Below, one piece after another: positions 8,683-17,652 of a DNA stretch of 64,000 nucleotides (the stretch's first letter is position 1; each line of letters opens with the position of its first letter). The notes under the pieces are model-generated. The model was given only the letters and a program-made list of their open reading frames with translations, did not search any database and was not told the origin of the DNA. Origin of the DNA: REEB426 sp964551975 (GTDB lineage Bacteria > Actinomycetota > Actinomycetes > S36-B12). Made by a program: the position numbers and the translations under genes. Location of the stretch: the NCBI GenBank assembly GCA_964551975.1, contig CAZKFI010000003.1, forward strand, positions 1 through 64,000, read 5' to 3'.

Positions 8683-10325
8683 CAGGGCCTCCCAAGATTG
8701 CCGTGCACCGTAGTTCCATCGATAAGCACTGCGTCAACCTCGACTTGCAGAATGTCGTCCGGATCCGTCCAGTCGACATCGTGATCAAGGACAACCAAGT
8801 CTGCCGCCATCCCAGCCGCGATTCGCCCGCGCCAGTTCTCTTCATGGCACTGCCAGGCTCCAGTGTGTGTCATTGCAGTCAGTGCCTCAGTTGCTGATAT
8901 CTGCTGGTTGTCGCGGTACGCCTGCTCATCACGCAGGTTGCGCAGCATTGCGGACACCAGCGTCCTACGCCAATCTGGCTCAATAACGGGTGCATCCGAT
9001 GACAGGGCCAACTGGACACCGAATTCCAGTGCCGAACGCAGTGGTTGCTTTCCCATATTGCGATCACGACCCAGATACCTGGTGGCCGCTGAACCCACCG
9101 CCCAGCGAATTCCCGGTTGGGTGTTGAGCCCGATCTGAAGGTCCCTGATCCGCGGCAGGTCCGCGTGCTGCACGAGGTCACCATGAATGATGTAGTGCCG
9201 TAGATCTTGCCCATCTTCAAGCGCTGCAACAGCGTCAATGAAAGTTGTGATCGTGGCATCACCAGTGGCGTGTGTTCCCACCTGCCACCCCCGAGAGGCT
9301 CCAGCAGCAACGATGGAACGCAGCTCATGAATCCGCTCAGCATCTGTTGCGCCAGCTACCGTCATGTGCCCATGTGTGCAATCGTCGTAGGGCTCACTCA
9401 GCCACGACGTTCGACTGCGCGGTATGCCATCCGCGAATACCTTGAGTTGATCGACACTCAACCTTCGATCACGGGTTGCGCGCTGGGGCGGTCCCCAACT
9501 GTCAAGGCCGCTCGCCACATCCTGCGCTCTGGTGCCACCGAGTCCACCGAACAGGAGCATCACATGGGTGCGCAATAGAAGTTCACCCGACGCATCCAGT
9601 GCTGCATAGGCAGCAGCCGCTTCCAGTGTCCCGGTGCCATCCATCAGGGTTGTACCGCCGGGCCCAAGACCGGGCTCCGTAACCGAGACGATGCCGCGGC
9701 GAAGCAGATCCGCCTGCGCGGTGCGGATCGCGTTGAGGCGCTCGGCCGCGCTGATGGATGGCATTGCCCCTGCCACTAGGCCAACAGCGGCTTCGAAGAG
9801 CAGTCCCGTGGGCTCGCCGTGTTCATCACGGACGATGACTCCACCGACTGGATCCGGCGTTGCCGCGCTGATGCCCGCCACGCGCAAGGCAGCCGTATTC
9901 ACAACGGCCGCATGCCCCGAAAAATCGCCCAGCAGCGCAGGGCCGAGGTTGGTGACATCGTCAAGATCTGCTGCAGTGAGTTGGCCGTCCGAACCGGACC
10001 CCCGAACGGAGGGCAACCAGCCTTGGCCTCGGTACCAGCCGCTGCGTTCAGGTTGTGCGGCACGCAGGAGCGTTCGCATGGTCTGCAGGTCGGTGGCCTC
10101 GCCCAGCGGAAGGGCCGTGAGTGCGCGTCCATGCGCGTAGGCATGCAGGTGGGAATCGTCGATGCCGGGTATCACCGTGCGACCATCAGCGTCATGCGTC
10201 GCCCTGGGCGCATCAATCATCGGCAGGACGGCGACAATTTGAGTGCCCTCAATCACGATGGCCGCGAGTTCACCCGATGTGGCGCTACGTGCGTTCCCAA
10301 TGATCACCGGCACATTCGACCCCAT
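8682..10325 (-). CDS. YtcJ-like amidohydrolase family 3 enzyme
   Basis: A 547-residue metal-dependent hydrolase. The first metal-binding motif is VIPGIDDSHLHAYAHG; a later HATGDATI gives another His and Asp, and SSDAPV near the C-terminus is the usual final Asp-containing motif. The C-terminal small beta domain ends in the family-typical MAADLVVLDHD. Members of this YtcJ/Amidohydrolase_3 group hydrolyse C-N bonds in diverse amides, and most have no known substrate. It is the first gene of a two-gene leftward operon with the sulfatase. A divergent intergenic region of about 270 bases separates it from the ABC transporter operon. No signal peptide, so probably cytoplasmic. Confidence 0.85.
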   Translation of the reverse strand: MGSNVPVIIGNARSATSGELAAIVIEGTQIVAVLPMIDAPRATHDADGRTVIPGIDDSHLHAYAHGRALTALPLGEATDLQTMRTLLRAAQPERSGWYRGQGWLPSVRGSGSDGQLTAADLDDVTNLGPALLGDFSGHAAVVNTAALRVAGISAATPDPVGGVIVRDEHGEPTGLLFEAAVGLVAGAMPSISAAERLNAIRTAQADLLRRGIVSVTEPGLGPGGTTLMDGTGTLEAAAAYAALDASGELLLRTHVMLLFGGLGGTRAQDVASGLDSWGPPQRATRDRRLSVDQLKVFADGIPRSRTSWLSEPYDDCTHGHMTVAGATDAERIHELRSIVAAGASRGWQVGTHATGDATITTFIDAVAALEDGQDLRHYIIHGDLVQHADLPRIRDLQIGLNTQPGIRWAVGSAATRYLGRDRNMGKQPLRSALEFGVQLALSSDAPVIEPDWRRTLVSAMLRNLRDEQAYRDNQQISATEALTAMTHTGAWQCHEENWRGRIAAGMAADLVVLDHDVDWTDPDDILQVEVDAVLIDGTTVHGNLGRP

Positions 10326-10560
10326 GGTGCGGTTACGCTACCGCTTCATTCGCTTCATTTGCTCTGGTTCATGCCTAGGCACGCATGCTCTGGTGGCGTG
10401 GTCGAAACCTCGTCGTTTAGAACCTTGTCGGTCGGAAATGTGCACGGGCACGGTAAGAACGTTCATGTCATTCCGCACCGCTCTGGGGTCATTCTGGCCC
10501 GTACGATTTCGCAAAATTGCCGGACACTTAGCCGAACTTCACCTATCGTGAGGCTCGCTC

Positions 10561-10575
10561 GGCATGGATCATGCC
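10561..10575. promoter_or_regulatory. Palindrome upstream of ABC operon
   Basis: A perfect inverted repeat, GGCATG-GAT-CATGCC, sits 22 bases before the GTG start of the substrate-binding protein. Its place between two divergent operons fits a repressor operator. The rest of the ~270-base divergent region contains an adjacent direct repeat CGCTTCATT-CGCTTCATT near 10350 but no gene that I can see. Confidence 0.5.
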
Positions 10576-10597
10576 AAGAACCCCTGGGAGGACAGAC

Positions 10598-11626
10598 GTG
10601 AGCAGTATTCGACGTAGAGGCGTCGCACTCGCCGGAACGGTTGGCGTGTTGGCGGCGACACTGATCGGAGCCAATGCAAGTCCGGCCGCAGCCGCCGAGA
10701 CCGACATCAAGGTCGGCACAGTTGCAATCAACGCGATGGGTCAGGTGCCCTGGGGCGTGTCCTCGGGCATTTTCAAGAAGAATGGCATCAACGTCGAGGA
10801 GATCGTGATCTTCCCAGCGCCACCGCCAACTCTTGCCGCACTCGCGGCCGGTGCAATTGATTTCGCTTACGCGCCGTCGATTGCAATCATCAACGCCTAC
10901 GCCAACACCGGCATGGCACTGAAGGTCGTTGCACCTGCTGATGGATACAAGCGTTCCTCGCTTGCTGCAGCGAAGAAGGATCCAGTCGCTGCTGCCAAGT
11001 TGGACGACACCGGTGTCTGCGTGAACCCGGCCAGTGGCATCACGAGCTGGAAGCAGCTCGAAGGCAAGACGGTTGCGCTGCCTGCACGCAAGACCCAAGG
11101 CGAGGTAACCATCGCCCAGGCGGTGACGAACGCCGGAGGAAATGTCTCCACGATCAACTGGGTGACCATGCCCTTCGGCACCATGATCGACAGCGTCAAG
11201 AGCGGCAAGGTCGATGCGGCCTTCACGGTTGAGCCATTCACCTCAGCCTGTACCGCAAGTGGCATGAAGAACATCGGTTCGCCCGGTATCCAGTTCTTCG
11301 ACGTGGAGAACGCCATCGGCATGTGGGTGACCACGGCAGCCTTCGCCCAGGCAAATCCGGCGGCGGTGCTTGGCTTCCAGAAGTCGATCAGGGAGATCCA
11401 CATCTTCGGCAACACCAAGGCTGGCTGGGACAAGATCCTTCAGTCCGCCAACCCCACCTACACGGAGGTGGACCTGGAGACGGCACGCAAGGCCAGTCCG
11501 TCTTACTTCCCGAATACGATCGTGGCGCTTGACCTCAGTGGGCCAGCCAGCAAGATGCTCAAGCTTGGCTACCTGACGAAGCCACTCGATATCAAGGGGC
11601 TGCTCTACAAGCAGTACCGAGGCTAA
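10598..11626 (+). CDS. NitT/TauT-type ABC transporter substrate-binding protein
   Basis: A 342-residue exported binding protein of the NMT1/THI5-SsuA-like class. I choose the GTG at 10598 because GGGAGG lies about seven bases before it; an ATG at 10571 lacks such a site. Residues ~1-34 form a signal peptide (RRR, hydrophobic stretch, ASPAAAA). The mature protein begins DIKVGTVAINAMGQVPWGV and contains the lobe motifs GAIDFAYAPS and SGKVDAAFTVEP typical of this family. No lipobox Cys is present, so it may be free or held by its membrane partner. It leads an operon with two permeases, an ATPase and two enzymes. Relatives bind nitrate, sulfonates, taurine, aromatic acids or thiamine pyrimidine; the ligand here is unknown. 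Confidence 0.88.
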   Translation: MSSIRRRGVALAGTVGVLAATLIGANASPAAAAETDIKVGTVAINAMGQVPWGVSSGIFKKNGINVEEIVIFPAPPPTLAALAAGAIDFAYAPSIAIINAYANTGMALKVVAPADGYKRSSLAAAKKDPVAAAKLDDTGVCVNPASGITSWKQLEGKTVALPARKTQGEVTIAQAVTNAGGNVSTINWVTMPFGTMIDSVKSGKVDAAFTVEPFTSACTASGMKNIGSPGIQFFDVENAIGMWVTTAAFAQANPAAVLGFQKSIREIHIFGNTKAGWDKILQSANPTYTEVDLETARKASPSYFPNTIVALDLSGPASKMLKLGYLTKPLDIKGLLYKQYRG

Positions 11627-11701
11627 GCGTTACGGGGCCTCACAGCACGTTGCAATACTCGGCGCTACACCCGTAAACGCCGTATAAGTGAAGGAGTCGC
11701 C

Positions 11702-12460
11702 TTGCCAGGATCGATCCGTCGGATCCCGGCTGGCCTGGTCTCGACGATCGCCGCACTCATCGTGTGGCAGATCGTCGGATCGGTTGGCCCCCTGGCAGGC
11801 GACTCCTTCGCAACGGCAAGCGAGGCGCTCGTTGCCCTTGTTGGCCTGCTCGGCGACGCAAATTTCTGGATCGCCTTCCTTGAGACTCTGCAGATGGCCA
11901 TCATCGGCTTCGCCCTGTCGATGCTTATTGCCGTTCCCCTCGGGCTACTGATCGGCCTCAGTCGATTTTCCTACCGCTCCACCAAGTTCACCTTCGACTT
12001 CTTCAAGGTCATTCCACCCATCGTCCTCATCCCAATCGCCATCCTCGTTATTGGACCCAGCATCACGATGGGCGTGGTGCTCATCATTTTCGCCAACGTC
12101 TTCGCGGTTGCGATACAAACCGCATACGGAGTGCGTGATGCCGATCCTGTGCTCCTGGAAACCATGCGTTGCTACCGCATGAGCCTGTTCCAGCAGATCC
12201 GTTACGCACGCTTACCAAGCGCTGCCGTGCAGTTGGCGATAGCCGCGCGCATTGCCGCGGCAGCAAGCCTCATCGTGGCCGTTGTGGCAGGCCTGGTTGG
12301 CGGTGCACCAGGACTGGGGAGTCTGCTGTCGCGCTATCAAACCTCCGGAACAGCTGATCGCACCTACGCAGTCGTTCTGGTCCTCGGCATTCTGGGCCTG
12401 GTTACCTCTCGCCTGATCGTGCGACTGCAACGTCGCGTCGTGTTCTGGAGCGGACGATGA
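11702..12460 (+). CDS. ABC transporter permease (SsuC/TauC-like), first
   Basis: A 252-residue inner membrane permease with about six helices. The start is a TTG at 11702, supported by AAGGAG five bases upstream. It carries the BPD_transp_1 fold with a coupling EAA-like loop near the middle of the second half (MRCYRMSLFQQIRYARLP). It overlaps the next permease by four bases (ATGA). With its twin it would form a heterodimeric channel served by the downstream ATPase and the upstream binding protein. Two distinct permeases in one NitT/TauT system are a little unusual, as many such systems use a homodimer. Confidence 0.88.
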   Translation: MPGSIRRIPAGLVSTIAALIVWQIVGSVGPLAGDSFATASEALVALVGLLGDANFWIAFLETLQMAIIGFALSMLIAVPLGLLIGLSRFSYRSTKFTFDFFKVIPPIVLIPIAILVIGPSITMGVVLIIFANVFAVAIQTAYGVRDADPVLLETMRCYRMSLFQQIRYARLPSAAVQLAIAARIAAAASLIVAVVAGLVGGAPGLGSLLSRYQTSGTADRTYAVVLVLGILGLVTSRLIVRLQRRVVFWSGR

Positions 12461-13233
12461 GGCGAATCTGGCGCTGGTTCCTGGCAGTGATCATTGGTGG
12501 CTGGTTGCCTGTCCTGCTCCTTGTCTGGTGGTGGAATGCCAGCGCAGACTCCGTCGATCCCTTCTTTCCGCCGCTGTCTGTGATCTGGGAGCAATTCAAA
12601 TTCAACTGGATCTGGCAATTCTGGGGTGTCCACGTGATGCCGACCCTGCAGAATTTGATCCTCGGCTTTCTCCTAGCCACCGCTATCGCCATCCCCTTGG
12701 GTGTGTTCGCAGGCTCATCGCCCACCGCCGCGCGCTACATCGAGCCGTTGGTGGACTTCTTCCGGTCGATCCCACCAGTGGCGCTGGTCCCCATCTTCAT
12801 TCTGGTTCTGGGACTCGACGCCACAATGCGTGTTGCTGCCATCACCATCGCCGCCTCGTTTCCCATTCTCCTCAACACCATCGAGGGCGTGCGATCGACA
12901 AACAGTGTGCTCCTAGATACCGCGTCAGTGTTTCGCCTGACGAGGAGTCAGGTGCTCTGGCGAGTGCGGCTACCTAATGCGATGCCCACTGTGTTCGCCG
13001 GACTTCAGGTCGGATTCCAGATCGCCTTCATTGTGGCCATCGCCTCGGAACTCCTTGGAGCGGGATTCGGCCTTGGGGCCTTCACGCTCATCGCCACCGA
13101 CACATTCATGATTTTGGATGCGTGGACCGGCGTCATGCTCCTGGGCATCCTCGGCTATCTGCTGAACATCGTGTTTGACGTCATCGAGCGCATCTCACTG
13201 CGCTGGTATTTCGGCCAGAAGAAGCTCGCCTAG
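12457..13233 (+). CDS. ABC transporter permease (SsuC/TauC-like), second
   Basis: A 258-residue permease homologous to the preceding one. It begins MRRIWRWFLAVIIGGWLP and has about six membrane helices. The EAA-like loop is visible around TASVFRLTRSQVLWRVRLPNAMP, and the region LGAGFGLGAFTLI matches the conserved end of the domain. It starts within the stop codon of the first permease and is followed after 14 bases by the ATPase gene. Together they form the membrane part of the importer; the substrate is not evident from sequence. Confidence 0.88.
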   Translation: MRRIWRWFLAVIIGGWLPVLLLVWWWNASADSVDPFFPPLSVIWEQFKFNWIWQFWGVHVMPTLQNLILGFLLATAIAIPLGVFAGSSPTAARYIEPLVDFFRSIPPVALVPIFILVLGLDATMRVAAITIAASFPILLNTIEGVRSTNSVLLDTASVFRLTRSQVLWRVRLPNAMPTVFAGLQVGFQIAFIVAIASELLGAGFGLGAFTLIATDTFMILDAWTGVMLLGILGYLLNIVFDVIERISLRWYFGQKKLA

Positions 13234-13247
13234 GTGTCGGAGGGATT

Positions 13248-14021
13248 GTGACAACAGCAGCCATCACCATTCGGGACGTCCGAATGGATTACCCCTCACC
13301 TTCGGGCACCAAGCATGTTCTTGGTGGGATCTCGTACGAGGTTCAGGAAGGGCACTACGTTTCCATCGTTGGTCCTTCTGGCGTTGGCAAGACCACCCTG
13401 CTGAGGCTGCTGACCGGATTGGCACAACCAACCGGTGGCGAGATCGTCGTTGATGGCAAGCGCCTTTCCGGTGCACCTGATCGCCTCGCCGTCGTACTTC
13501 AGGACTACACCCGTTCACTGATGCCATGGCTTACCGTGGAGCGCAACATCGCCTTACCACTCCGCAACGCAAAGCTCAGCAAGGCCGATGTTCGCGAACG
13601 CATCACCGCATCACTCAACGAGGTCGGCCTCGAGGGCAGCGAGAAGGCCTACCCGTGGCAACTCTCCGGAGGCATGCAACAACGCGTCAGCATTGCGCGA
13701 GCCCTCGCGGTGCGCCCAAGGATCCTCGTCATGGATGAACCATTCGCCTCAGTGGATGCTCAGACTCGCTTCGATCTTGAGGACCTCGTCCTGAAGGTGC
13801 GTGCGGATTTCGGCATCACAACACTGATGGTCACCCATGACATCGACGAGGCCACCTACCTTTCCGATGAAGTTGTCGTGCTCTATGGCAAACCGGCAAT
13901 GATCAGCGACGTGGTCCGTGTGGATCTACCATTTCCGAGGAGCCAGGTGGAGACTCGTAACGACCATCGATTCGCCGAGTTGCGTACCAGGATCTACGAG
14001 AAGGTCCGGGGGCTGAGCTAG
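13248..14021 (+). CDS. ABC transporter ATP-binding protein (SsuB/TauB-like)
   Basis: A 257-residue ATPase starting at GTG (GGAGG nearby). All canonical motifs are present: Walker A GPSGVGKTT, Q-loop VLQDYTRSLMPWLTV, signature LSGGMQQRVSIARALA, Walker B ILVMDEPFASVD and the switch His in MVTHDIDEA. The SLMPWLTV stretch after the Q-loop is characteristic of the nitrate/sulfonate/taurine branch. It powers the two permeases encoded just upstream and is followed after 11 bases by the FAD monooxygenase, so enzymes and transporter share one transcript. Confidence 0.92.
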   Translation: MTTAAITIRDVRMDYPSPSGTKHVLGGISYEVQEGHYVSIVGPSGVGKTTLLRLLTGLAQPTGGEIVVDGKRLSGAPDRLAVVLQDYTRSLMPWLTVERNIALPLRNAKLSKADVRERITASLNEVGLEGSEKAYPWQLSGGMQQRVSIARALAVRPRILVMDEPFASVDAQTRFDLEDLVLKVRADFGITTLMVTHDIDEATYLSDEVVVLYGKPAMISDVVRVDLPFPRSQVETRNDHRFAELRTRIYEKVRGLS

Positions 14022-14032
14022 AAGGGAAGGGC

Positions 14033-15157
14033 ATGGCCAGGCACGCAGAGATCGCTGGTGCGGGCATTGCGGGGATGGGACTGGCCTGCCAGTTGTCTGA
14101 GTCCGGCTGGAGCGTTCGCGTTCATGAACGCGCCGCAGAGGTACGCGAGTCCGGGGCAGGGATTGCCCTTGGTCAAAATGGTGTCGACGCCATGCGCACC
14201 ATCGGTGCCTTTGACAAGGCAATCCTCGGTGGCAGCAAGGTGAACTACTGGAACATCGTCGATCAGTGGGGTCGAATCGTTCAGGAGGAGCACCTCACGA
14301 CCGAGTTGTATTCGATACCCCGCAGTTCGCTGCTACGCGCATTACATGAGCGCGCGCTGGCTCTCGGAGTTGAGGTCATCACAAGGTCACCAGTCATCGG
14401 TGCCCGCCCTGGACATCTGCTACTCGAAGACGGAACACTGCTGCCGGCGGACCTGGTCGTGGGCGCTGACGGCACGAATTCACGGGTTCGTGAATCACTC
14501 GTTGCCCAGGGCTTGAAGGTCCGTCGAATCGATCTTCGAGTCGCTGGGTTACGCGCATCAATGCCTGCGGTGGAATCAGATCCAAAAGATGCCATGCTCG
14601 AGTGGCTCTCCGGCCAACGGCGCCTGGGTCTGATCCCGTTGGATGGCAAGGAGCTGGTTGCCATCTACATGTTCTGCCCACCGCAGGATCTTGCGGGGCG
14701 CAAGGTGCCACTGGATATCGACTCCTGGACGCGCAGCTATCCGCAGCTGCGTCAGGTATTTGAGCGGGTACCGCCCGACAGCACCTGGGGTGAGGTCTGG
14801 GAAACCCATTGCTCCTCATGGTCCATGGGCAATGTGGTGTTGCTGGGGGATGCCGCCTTCTCCATGGCGCCGAATCTTGGCCAAGGTGGGTGCACGGCAC
14901 TTCAGGCCGCCATCACTTTGACTGAGGCACTTGCCAAGGCGCCAGATGTGGAAACTGGGCTCACCCAGTGGGAGGTGCAGGAGCGTCCGCATGTCGACTA
15001 CGTCCAACGCTGGTCTGGTCGCTATAGCCGGCTGTGCTCGAAGACTCCCACGCCACTACTTCGCGGGCGCTCACGAGTCTTCGGGGCATGGGGACGCTCA
15101 AAGCGACTGAATGATCGTTTCGCAGGCGTCGAGGCGAGGCTTCTGGCGTCGGCCTGA
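14033..15157 (+). CDS. FAD-dependent aromatic-ring-type monooxygenase
   Basis: A 374-residue flavoprotein of the PHBH/salicylate hydroxylase class. The FAD Rossmann motif GAGIAGMG is at the N-terminus, the DG motif appears in VVGADGTNSRVRESL and the GD motif in VVLLGDAAFSMAPNLGQGG. This class uses NAD(P)H and O2 to hydroxylate aromatic or heteroaromatic rings or similar substrates, and includes 6-hydroxynicotinate 3-monooxygenase (NicC). It follows the ABC importer and overlaps the ThDP enzyme start by one base (TGATG). The likely job is first attack on the imported compound. The exact substrate is unknown; a link with the pyridine-type genes at 23-27 kb is possible but speculative. Confidence 0.85.
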   Translation: MARHAEIAGAGIAGMGLACQLSESGWSVRVHERAAEVRESGAGIALGQNGVDAMRTIGAFDKAILGGSKVNYWNIVDQWGRIVQEEHLTTELYSIPRSSLLRALHERALALGVEVITRSPVIGARPGHLLLEDGTLLPADLVVGADGTNSRVRESLVAQGLKVRRIDLRVAGLRASMPAVESDPKDAMLEWLSGQRRLGLIPLDGKELVAIYMFCPPQDLAGRKVPLDIDSWTRSYPQLRQVFERVPPDSTWGEVWETHCSSWSMGNVVLLGDAAFSMAPNLGQGGCTALQAAITLTEALAKAPDVETGLTQWEVQERPHVDYVQRWSGRYSRLCSKTPTPLLRGRSRVFGAWGRSKRLNDRFAGVEARLLASA

Positions 15158-16776
15158 TGGGCGCGATTCCAGCCAGTTGGGCTGCCGCACTCATCGGCAA
15201 ATCATCGCGGCCCGTATTCGGGCTGGCCGGGAGTTCGAACCTGCGTTTCCTCGCGGCGCATCGTACGCAGGGTGGTGTCGTCGTTCAGGTGCAGCATGAG
15301 GCTGCTGCGGTGGCCATGGCTGCCGGATGGGCCGAAGCATCCGGCCGGGTAGGCGTGGCCAGCGTCCACCAGGGACCGGGCTTCACTAATGCCCTGACTG
15401 CGTTGATTGACGCTGACCGCGGCTGGCTTCCCATCGTGCTGGTCACGGGGCATGACGACGATCCCGAACACCACCAGCACGTAGACACCCTTGGCCTCTG
15501 CGAGCGCGTGGGCCTGCCGGTCGTCGTCCCGTCCACCACAAGCGAAGTCGAGTTGACTCAGGCCCTAGCGATGGCGGCGACGCTGCGCCAGCCAGTCGTG
15601 CTGCTTCCACCTGTTGCCAACACACCCCCCGTCAGCATCCCGCTGCAGACTGAATCAAACGCGGTGCAGCAGATTCCGCCGGACATCACTGAACGCATTG
15701 ATGCCGCTGCGCGGGTTGCGCTCATAGCTGGTCGTGGCGCGGTGCGCACCGGTGCACTAGACGCGATCGCCGCACTGGCTGACCAGATCGACTCCCTGCT
15801 GTTGACCTCCGCACCAGCGCACGGTGCTTTCGCCGACAATCCCCGCTATGCAGGCAGTATCGGTGGGTTCGCCACAGAGGGAACGACCCAGGCCCTGCGT
15901 GGCTGCGATGTGGTCATCGCATTTGGCGCCTCACTGGATCAATGGAGCACCGCAGGGGGTCGCACGTTTGCAGATGACGCACTCATTGTTCGCGTAGACC
16001 CACGCACGCCCCATGGTGAGTCCACGAATGCTGCACCGAACGAGCGGCGTCGATTTGCCCATGTACCCATGGATGCCGGTGCCTGTGCTACCGAGCTCGG
16101 CGCAATCCTTGCTCCACGCACCAGAGACGACTGGGCGCATCAGGCGGCAGCCCGTGGTCGCGCCCGTCGACCGGGCGGCCCGTCCGGAGCGAACTTGGAC
16201 CCTCGGACCCTGCTTGATCAACTCGACTCGCTGCTGCCCAGAAAGCGTCGGATCGTCCTAGACTCCGGGCACTTCATCGCCTTCGCGGCGATGTATCTGA
16301 CGAGTTTCGACGGGCCCCACCTGCACTTCGGACAGGACTTTCAAAGTGTCGGCCTAGGGCTTGCCAAGGCAATCGGCGCTGCGAGCACCCTCGATGAACG
16401 CCTCACAATCTGTGTTCTCGGTGATGGTGGCGCAGGGATGTCATTTCTGGAACTTGCGACGGCTGTCGACCTGCGGTTACCCATGATCGTTGTGGTGATG
16501 AACGATGCGGCGTACGGGGCCGAGGTGCACGATTTTGAGCCTTTGGGAGTTGACGTGTCCGTAGCCCAATTCACCAGCCGGGATTGGGCAGCGGTAGCCA
16601 CCGCCCTGGGTGCCTCTGCGCAGCGGGTGTGCTCCCTGGCCGATCTGACCGCGATCACAGACTGGTTGCAAGCACCGTCAGGTCCACTCGTACTGGACTG
16701 TCAGATCGACCCTGCCATTGATGCCGTCACGGTGATGACACCTGAAGGTGCCGCAGAGTGGTCCTGCGCGGAATGA
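15157..16776 (+). CDS. Thiamine-diphosphate-dependent enzyme (acetolactate synthase/decarboxylase superfamily)
   Basis: A 539-residue ThDP enzyme with the three-domain order Pyr, central, PP. The N-terminal catalytic Glu is in VQHEAAAVAMAAGWAEASG. The ThDP/Mg site of the PP domain is LGDGGAGMSFLELATAV followed by the Asn in VVVMNDAAYGAEV. Its length is slightly short for acetolactate synthase. The substrate-site residues are not diagnostic to me: candidates include 2-oxo acid decarboxylases (benzoylformate-, sulfopyruvate- or guanidino-oxopentanoate-type) or an Xsc-like lyase. It is the last gene of the importer operon, so it probably acts on a 2-oxo acid or similar intermediate made from the imported compound. 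Confidence 0.82.
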   Translation: MGAIPASWAAALIGKSSRPVFGLAGSSNLRFLAAHRTQGGVVVQVQHEAAAVAMAAGWAEASGRVGVASVHQGPGFTNALTALIDADRGWLPIVLVTGHDDDPEHHQHVDTLGLCERVGLPVVVPSTTSEVELTQALAMAATLRQPVVLLPPVANTPPVSIPLQTESNAVQQIPPDITERIDAAARVALIAGRGAVRTGALDAIAALADQIDSLLLTSAPAHGAFADNPRYAGSIGGFATEGTTQALRGCDVVIAFGASLDQWSTAGGRTFADDALIVRVDPRTPHGESTNAAPNERRRFAHVPMDAGACATELGAILAPRTRDDWAHQAAARGRARRPGGPSGANLDPRTLLDQLDSLLPRKRRIVLDSGHFIAFAAMYLTSFDGPHLHFGQDFQSVGLGLAKAIGAASTLDERLTICVLGDGGAGMSFLELATAVDLRLPMIVVVMNDAAYGAEVHDFEPLGVDVSVAQFTSRDWAAVATALGASAQRVCSLADLTAITDWLQAPSGPLVLDCQIDPAIDAVTVMTPEGAAEWSCAE

Positions 16777-16797
16777 GAGCCCGTTAACCCAGCACTG

Positions 16798-17637
16798 CTA
16801 CCCGCGATCCGAGTCACCTCGTGATCGGGTGAGCCAGGTTGGCGGGAGCAGGTCCGCGGTCGGCATGCGTAGGTCAGTGAACCACGGCGTTGGTGCAATG
16901 ACCGTTGCGGAGTCTCCGGCCAACCAGCCTGCCCACCAGCTGAACGAACTGTTGCTCATAACTAAGCCTTGTGCTTGAGACATCAGACTCAAGACCTGCT
17001 CGGGGGCAGCCCCGGACGTGTTTGCCAGATACGAATCTGGGATGAGGGCGACCAACTGTTCGCCGAATGCATCATCATCCGAGAACACCATGATCGGAAG
17101 TTCACCAAGCCGACTGCGCAACTCCAACGCCGAGTCAACGTAGTAGTCCACGGCGCAGACTCCATGGAAGGCGAGCTGTCGAGCCCCCAGGTAGTCACCG
17201 CGACGAGCATGCACGGCGATGAAGGTCTGGGGAATTGGTTTCCGGTCGATCCTGTGCTGATCCAATCTGTGCTCCAGGAGGTACTGGCGCAGCTGGGGTG
17301 CAGTCGGTTCGGCGTATCGCCAAGACTGAAAGTAGCCAACCAAACGGGTGCCTGCCTGGAGTTGGTTGATCCGCTGGTCATAGGCGAAGGAACGCTCTCG
17401 AAACGCCTTTCGGGGCGGCGCTTCACACAGCTGCACCTGCGGTGAGTCTAGGAGCCAGTTGAGTGCGAAGGAGCGTGGCGTCTCCCCAGGCTGACGGCGA
17501 TGTCGCAAACCCAGCGGCACCCCCAGCCTGTGGGCCTGCGTCCAGCCGGCAGCGAAACCGAAGAGCTGGTTTCCCAGACCACCGGTCAGATCGACGCAGA
17601 CTCCAGCAAAGCTGGCTCGACCGAACGTCATGCGCAT
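16798..17637 (-). CDS. GT11 alpha-1,2-fucosyltransferase-like glycosyltransferase
   Basis: A 279-residue GT11-family enzyme. Diagnostic motifs are all visible: the N-terminal GGLGNQLFGFAAG, the donor-binding HARRGDYLG and the C-terminal SNSSFSWWAGWLAG. Family members transfer fucose (or a related 6-deoxy sugar) from GDP-sugar to the 2-position of galactose in surface glycans. The protein is soluble by sequence and would act on the cytoplasmic face. It is not in an obvious polysaccharide cluster: the next gene downstream converges (ThDP enzyme) and a YdeI-like gene precedes it by 15 bases. The polysaccharide genes at 30-36 kb are the nearest functional partners. Confidence 0.85.
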   Translation of the reverse strand: MRMTFGRASFAGVCVDLTGGLGNQLFGFAAGWTQAHRLGVPLGLRHRRQPGETPRSFALNWLLDSPQVQLCEAPPRKAFRERSFAYDQRINQLQAGTRLVGYFQSWRYAEPTAPQLRQYLLEHRLDQHRIDRKPIPQTFIAVHARRGDYLGARQLAFHGVCAVDYYVDSALELRSRLGELPIMVFSDDDAFGEQLVALIPDSYLANTSGAAPEQVLSLMSQAQGLVMSNSSFSWWAGWLAGDSATVIAPTPWFTDLRMPTADLLPPTWLTRSRGDSDRG

Positions 17638-17652
17638 TCCCTAGTGCTCCCG

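Noticed and set aside
10571..10597. ATG at 10571 as start of the substrate-binding protein
   Set aside because: It lies inside the palindrome and lacks a ribosome binding site, whereas GGGAGG precedes the GTG at 10598 at the right distance and the signal peptide begins there.
9819..10601. A 260-codon + strand frame opposite the amidohydrolase and through the divergent promoter region
   Set aside because: The amidohydrolase frame carries metal-binding motifs; the opposing frame shows none and would occupy the regulatory region.
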